DNA from: Nitrosospira sp.
GTDB lineage: Bacteria > Pseudomonadota > Gammaproteobacteria > Burkholderiales > Nitrosomonadaceae
Assembly: GCA_030453055.1 (NCBI GenBank)
Contig: JAKDLC010000045.1
Span: forward strand, 1-10,862
Direction of reading: 5' to 3'
Length of the DNA stretch: 10,862 nt
This document shows positions 7,480 through 10,862 of the stretch, piece by piece. The first letter of the stretch is position 1, and each line of letters starts with the position of its first letter. Under the pieces are notes generated by a model. It had not been told where the DNA came from, made no database searches, and was given only the letters and a program-made list of their open reading frames with translations. The translations under genes were made by a program, and so were the position numbers.

Positions 7480-9039
7480 CTACCAAAATGGATCAATTCT
7501 GGCGAAATGCTTCCATGCCCTGTTCAATTCCGGTTTTTTGACCGCCGCCAGGCTCGCGCTCCAGCCCCGGATGATGCCGATCGCTTCATGCTCATCACTT
7601 TCATCTTTGGCGATAGGCACTTCTCTCAGTAATCGTTCGACAGTGGCCGTGTCGTTCATTGCACCCAGAATATCCTGAAGCGCGGATAAGGACTGAATAT
7701 AACGTTTCGTTTCCTTCTTCGGATAGAACCCGGCAAAGAACTCGGCGGCGTAGCGTTGTTTCTTGGCGAGGATGCGCAGAGCGTGTAATTCCGGTGCACC
7801 GAGATTCGCCAGTTTCCTGCCATATTTTTTCAGTTGACGATGGCGATGCATCAGCAGCGTTCCGGCGAATTCTTTAGCCGCCACCCCGGATCCGCCCGAT
7901 CCGGCTCCTGCCCGATCCTGTGGCGCCGGCGCGCTGGATTGGGCAAGCCACGGTTCCGCACTTAACCACGCGCCCAGTTTCAACATCAACTCCGTGTAGT
8001 GCCTGGACTTCACAGCGTTGCGCGCGTCATCATTGTGATGACTGCGCAGGTGCTCACATTTTTCCCGTAACCGCAGCATACCCGGATAATCGGCAAAGTC
8101 GCCGCCAATCGTCGTCGACGTTTCCGTGACGAATACGTCCCAGTCCCGGGCTGGGCCAAATTGACCGGCAAGCCATTTCAACTCCTGCGCTATCGGAGTA
8201 AACGTCGCCTTGGAAAACGCCCTGGAAAAAATACTCAAGGCTGAACGCTGTCTGCGCAGGGCAACGCGCATCTGGTGCAGATACTCAATATCGCGCCCCC
8301 CCAGCATGCCGGCTTCGTTGCTGTGCAAATGACCAAGGCAATTCCAGGCGATCGCTTTGAATGCTTCGCTTACGCTCATTTCAGCCACAAGTTGGACCGG
8401 CGGGGCTTTAAGCGGCGGAGATTTAGAACCGGAAGCAAGCGCATAGCCACGCTCTGCCTTACTCACGTTTTCCAGTCTGAGGGGAACGACGTGCAGCAAA
8501 TCCAGCGCAAGCTGGAATAATGGCGCCGGACTGCCTGATTTCAATTCCAGTTCGATTTCGCAAAGCCGCTCGCTGGCGTCGCGGGCAACGATCGTCCCCC
8601 GATCGAGACAAAACGCCGCCTCGCTACCGTCGGCAAGGCGCAATATGCGGATGTTGCGATCAAACTCGGTGGTAAACACCGGACGCAGTTGCTCGCGCAG
8701 ACTCGACGTGTTGAACAGTTCAATGAGCAAAGGATCGCAGATTTTAGTGAAATCGGGTTGCGCTTTCAGCACCGGCGCTTCCCACTCATCGCGCTGATGC
8801 AACCCCGCTGCGGCGCTACCCCCGCCCTTGATGGTCTGCATCCACCGCCTGCCCTCACGGCGCAACCGGAATGCAACGCCGTTACGCCTGAGATCGGAAT
8901 CAGGCGTATCGTAGTAGACGCTGTAGAGTTTTCGCGTAGCAGGGCTGGAAATACTCAGGGATCTCAGCAATGGACTACGCTGCAATCGGGCGACAGCATC
9001 CGGCGGCAAACGCAATTTGAGTTCGATTTCGGTAGGCAT
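7480..9039 (-). CDS. CYTH-CHAD domain protein, YgiF-like inorganic triphosphatase candidate
   Basis: The N-terminal CYTH domain (about 1-205) is a triphosphate tunnel metalloenzyme fold. It shows the ExExK motif at Glu4-Glu6-Lys8, YYDTPDSDLRRNGVAFRLR (42-60), IKGGG then GLHQRDEWE (79-87), and a second acidic strand EIELELKSG (161-169). The order and wording follow E. coli YgiF, which hydrolyses inorganic triphosphate. The C-terminal CHAD domain (about 220-519) is all-helical with the basic/His surface typical of polyphosphate binding: LHQMRVALRRQRS (254-266), ARDWDVF, HRHRQLKKYGRKL and HALRILAKKQRY. A Gly/Ser/Ala-rich stretch (about 368-386) interrupts the CHAD part and is probably a flexible loop. 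At 519 residues it is longer than YgiF (433). ATG 9039 is the first start after an in-frame stop at 9055-9057; no good Shine-Dalgarno is seen. It lies 92 nt downstream of ppk1 on the same strand, which supports a role in polyphosphate or triphosphate turnover. Cytosolic; no signal peptide. Confidence 0.92.
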   Translation of the reverse strand: MPTEIELKLRLPPDAVARLQRSPLLRSLSISSPATRKLYSVYYDTPDSDLRRNGVAFRLRREGRRWMQTIKGGGSAAAGLHQRDEWEAPVLKAQPDFTKICDPLLIELFNTSSLREQLRPVFTTEFDRNIRILRLADGSEAAFCLDRGTIVARDASERLCEIELELKSGSPAPLFQLALDLLHVVPLRLENVSKAERGYALASGSKSPPLKAPPVQLVAEMSVSEAFKAIAWNCLGHLHSNEAGMLGGRDIEYLHQMRVALRRQRSALSIFSRAFSKATFTPIAQELKWLAGQFGPARDWDVFVTETSTTIGGDFADYPGMLRLREKCEHLRSHHNDDARNAVKSRHYTELMLKLGAWLSAEPWLAQSSAPAPQDRAGAGSGGSGVAAKEFAGTLLMHRHRQLKKYGRKLANLGAPELHALRILAKKQRYAAEFFAGFYPKKETKRYIQSLSALQDILGAMNDTATVERLLREVPIAKDESDEHEAIGIIRGWSASLAAVKKPELNRAWKHFARIDPFW

Positions 9040-9131
9040 GACTTTAGCGCGCTTCTAAGCTCATTGACCAATTTACATCTGGCACTCCCACTGCCGGGTT
9101 TAAGTTTAATTTTCTCCGCTTACCTTCACGG
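9040..9131 (-). other. ppk1 to CYTH-CHAD intergenic spacer
   Basis: A 92-nt spacer with an A/T-rich stretch next to ppk1. I see no strong terminator, so co-transcription with ppk1 is possible. A GGCA/TGCC pair (9081-9084 with 9092-9095) is too short to call. Confidence 0.4.
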
Positions 9132-10862
9132 CTAAATCTGCTCCGCCACCGCCAGCTCCGTAAGCAGCGCCTCTTGAGCACAGAATTTTCTGCCCCTGCG
9201 GGCAGATCTGAGATGATAATTACCGTCGCTGTCCATTTCCCATGTCTGTCTGTTGTCTTTGAGGTAAACATTCAAACCTTCCAGGAGCACACGCTTTTTC
9301 AGTTTCGCCTCCAGAATGGGAAAGCATATTTCGATACGGCGAAAGAAGTTCCGATCCATCCAATCGGCACTGGAAAGATAGATGATTTGGTCACCGGCGC
9401 TACGAAAATAAAAGATTCGGGTATGTTCAAGGAAACGGCCAATGATCGAACGCACCCGGATATTTTCCGATAGGCCCGCAATGCCCGGCCGCAAGGCGCA
9501 CACGCCGCGAACGACAAGATCGATTTTGATCCCGGCGCACGAAGCAGCATACAGCGCTTTAATGATTTCCGGCTCAAGTAACGCATTCATTTTGGCGATG
9601 ATACGCGTCGATTTTCCCGCTTTGGCGTTCTGAATCTCCTTGTCGATAGCCATCAGCATCTGGCTATGGAAACTGAACGGAGATTGCCACAAATGTTTCA
9701 ATTTCCCCGCCTTGCCGAGGCCGGTCAGCTGCATGAATACTTCATTCACATCAGCGCAGAATTCCGCGTTGCAGGTAAATAGGCCGAAATCGGTATAGAG
9801 CCGGGCAGTACTGGCGTGATAATTGCCGGTACCCACATGCACATAACGTCGCAGTTTGCCTTCCTCGCGCCGCACCACCATCGCCATCTTGGCGTGGGTC
9901 TTATGGCCCACCACGCCATACACCACGTGCGCACCGACTTCCTCCAGGCGGCTGGCCCAATTGATATTGGCCTCCTCGTCGAAACGCGCCAGCAATTCCA
10001 CCACTACCGTCACTTCCTTGCCGCTGCCCGCCGCGGCAATCAGCGCCGCCATGACCAACGAATCGGTTCCGGTCCGATATACCGTCTGTTTGATCGCCAC
10101 GACATCGGGATCCGCTGCTGCCTGCTGAATGAACTGAATCACCGGCTGGAACGATTGATAAGGATGGTGCAGCAGGATATCGTTCTTGCGGATCATCTGA
10201 AAAATATCGACGGCTTTCTTCTTTTGCAGCGTTAGCGGCAGGCCGGGGATAAATGGCGGATATTTCAGATCGGGACGCTCGATGCGATCCGGCACCCGCA
10301 TCAGCCGCACCAGATTGACCGGTCCTTCCACTTGATAAAAGTCATCACGGGAAAGGCCAAGTTGTTCCAGCAGGAAATCCGACATGTGTTGCGGACAATT
10401 ATCCGCGACTTCCAGCCGCACCGCGTTGCCGAAATGCCGCTGGGGCAGTTCGCCTTGCAGTGCGATGCGCAGGTTTTTGACTTCTTCTTCGTCCACGAAC
10501 AAGTCGCTGTTGCGGGTTGCGCGGAATTGATAGCAGCCCAGCACGTTCATGCCGGAAAACAATTCACCCACATGGGCGTGGAGGATGGACGACAAAAACA
10601 CGAAGCTATGCCCTCCGTTGCTGATTTCACCCGGCAGCAGAATCACGCGCGGCAACACCCGCGGCGCTTGCACGATAGCCGTTCCCGAACTGCGCCCGAA
10701 AGCATCCTTGCCTTCCAGTTCGACCGCAAAATTCAGGCTTTTGTTGAGCACACGCGGAAAAGGATGGGCGATATCGAGGCCTATCGGAGTCAACACCGGC
10801 ATCAGTTCGCGGAAGAAAAACGCCTTGATCCACTCGCGCTGCGCATCGTTCCAGGTGGCGCG
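9132..10862 (-). CDS. ppk1: Polyphosphate kinase 1, N-terminal part cut by window edge
   Basis: Reversibly polymerises the terminal phosphate of ATP into inorganic polyphosphate through a phosphohistidine intermediate; membrane-associated or cytosolic tetramer in characterised members. The frame stays open to the window end: upstream of the internal Met at 10802 it reads WIKAFFFREL before MPVLTPIGLDIAHPFP, so that Met is not the start. About 576 residues are visible against 688 in E. coli, so roughly 110-120 N-terminal residues are missing. The two active-site histidines are visible: His in GHKTHAKMA (codon 9894-9896, equivalent to E. coli His435) and His in FLEHTRIFYF (codon 9423-9425, equivalent to His592). 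ARFDEEANINWA, HVGTGNYH, ARLYTDFG and YLSSADWMDRN are further signatures of the two phospholipase-D-like catalytic domains. It lies upstream of the CYTH-CHAD gene and they probably form a polyphosphate operon. Confidence 0.97.
   Translation of the reverse strand, partial: RATWNDAQREWIKAFFFRELMPVLTPIGLDIAHPFPRVLNKSLNFAVELEGKDAFGRSSGTAIVQAPRVLPRVILLPGEISNGGHSFVFLSSILHAHVGELFSGMNVLGCYQFRATRNSDLFVDEEEVKNLRIALQGELPQRHFGNAVRLEVADNCPQHMSDFLLEQLGLSRDDFYQVEGPVNLVRLMRVPDRIERPDLKYPPFIPGLPLTLQKKKAVDIFQMIRKNDILLHHPYQSFQPVIQFIQQAAADPDVVAIKQTVYRTGTDSLVMAALIAAAGSGKEVTVVVELLARFDEEANINWASRLEEVGAHVVYGVVGHKTHAKMAMVVRREEGKLRRYVHVGTGNYHASTARLYTDFGLFTCNAEFCADVNEVFMQLTGLGKAGKLKHLWQSPFSFHSQMLMAIDKEIQNAKAGKSTRIIAKMNALLEPEIIKALYAASCAGIKIDLVVRGVCALRPGIAGLSENIRVRSIIGRFLEHTRIFYFRSAGDQIIYLSSADWMDRNFFRRIEICFPILEAKLKKRVLLEGLNVYLKDNRQTWEMDSDGNYHLRSARRGRKFCAQEALLTELAVAEQI

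Noticed and set aside
8689..9135. 148-codon + strand frame opposite the CYTH domain
   Set aside because: Antisense to a conserved domain with intact catalytic motifs and ends in the spacer; no family resemblance.

Overview
The window is a slice of an ordinary chromosomal locus from a proteobacterium, most likely a betaproteobacterium close to the ammonia-oxidising or otherwise chemolithoautotrophic Nitrosomonadales. This is inferred from three things: the tkt-gap-pgk-pyk-fba gene order, the CbbA-type class II aldolase, and the style of the intergenic palindromes. No search was run, so the placement is tentative.

Positions 1-7212 (+ strand) hold five co-directional carbon-metabolism genes: transketolase (5' end outside the window), NAD-type GAPDH, phosphoglycerate kinase, a PykA-like pyruvate kinase and class II fructose-bisphosphate aldolase. 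Together they cover the 3-phosphoglycerate to fructose-1,6-bisphosphate segment and the transketolase rearrangements shared by the Calvin cycle, gluconeogenesis and glycolysis, plus the pyruvate-forming exit. The gaps between genes are 70-254 nt, each gene has its own leader, and a terminator-like hairpin lies between tkt and gap. The cluster is therefore probably several overlapping transcription units rather than one tight operon.

Positions 7480-10862 (- strand) hold a polyphosphate module that converges on fba: ppk1 (N-terminal part outside the window) and, 92 nt downstream of it, a CYTH-CHAD protein resembling the inorganic triphosphatase YgiF.

The least ordinary part is the intergenic DNA. 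The pgk-pyk gap carries three copies of a GATGGGT...ACCCATC palindrome. The fba/CYTH-CHAD gap carries a nested set of inverted repeats, including two 35-37 nt arms that are themselves palindromes. In both gaps the palindromes have GTAG (or a near match) at the foot of the stem, and two pairs face each other as in REPINs, the non-autonomous elements associated with RAYT transposases. No transposase is in the window. These repeats appear to touch gene function: one set occupies the putative promoter and leader of pyk, and the other adjoins a C-terminal extension of the aldolase. I see no prophage, CRISPR array, rRNA, tRNA or new multi-gene system here.
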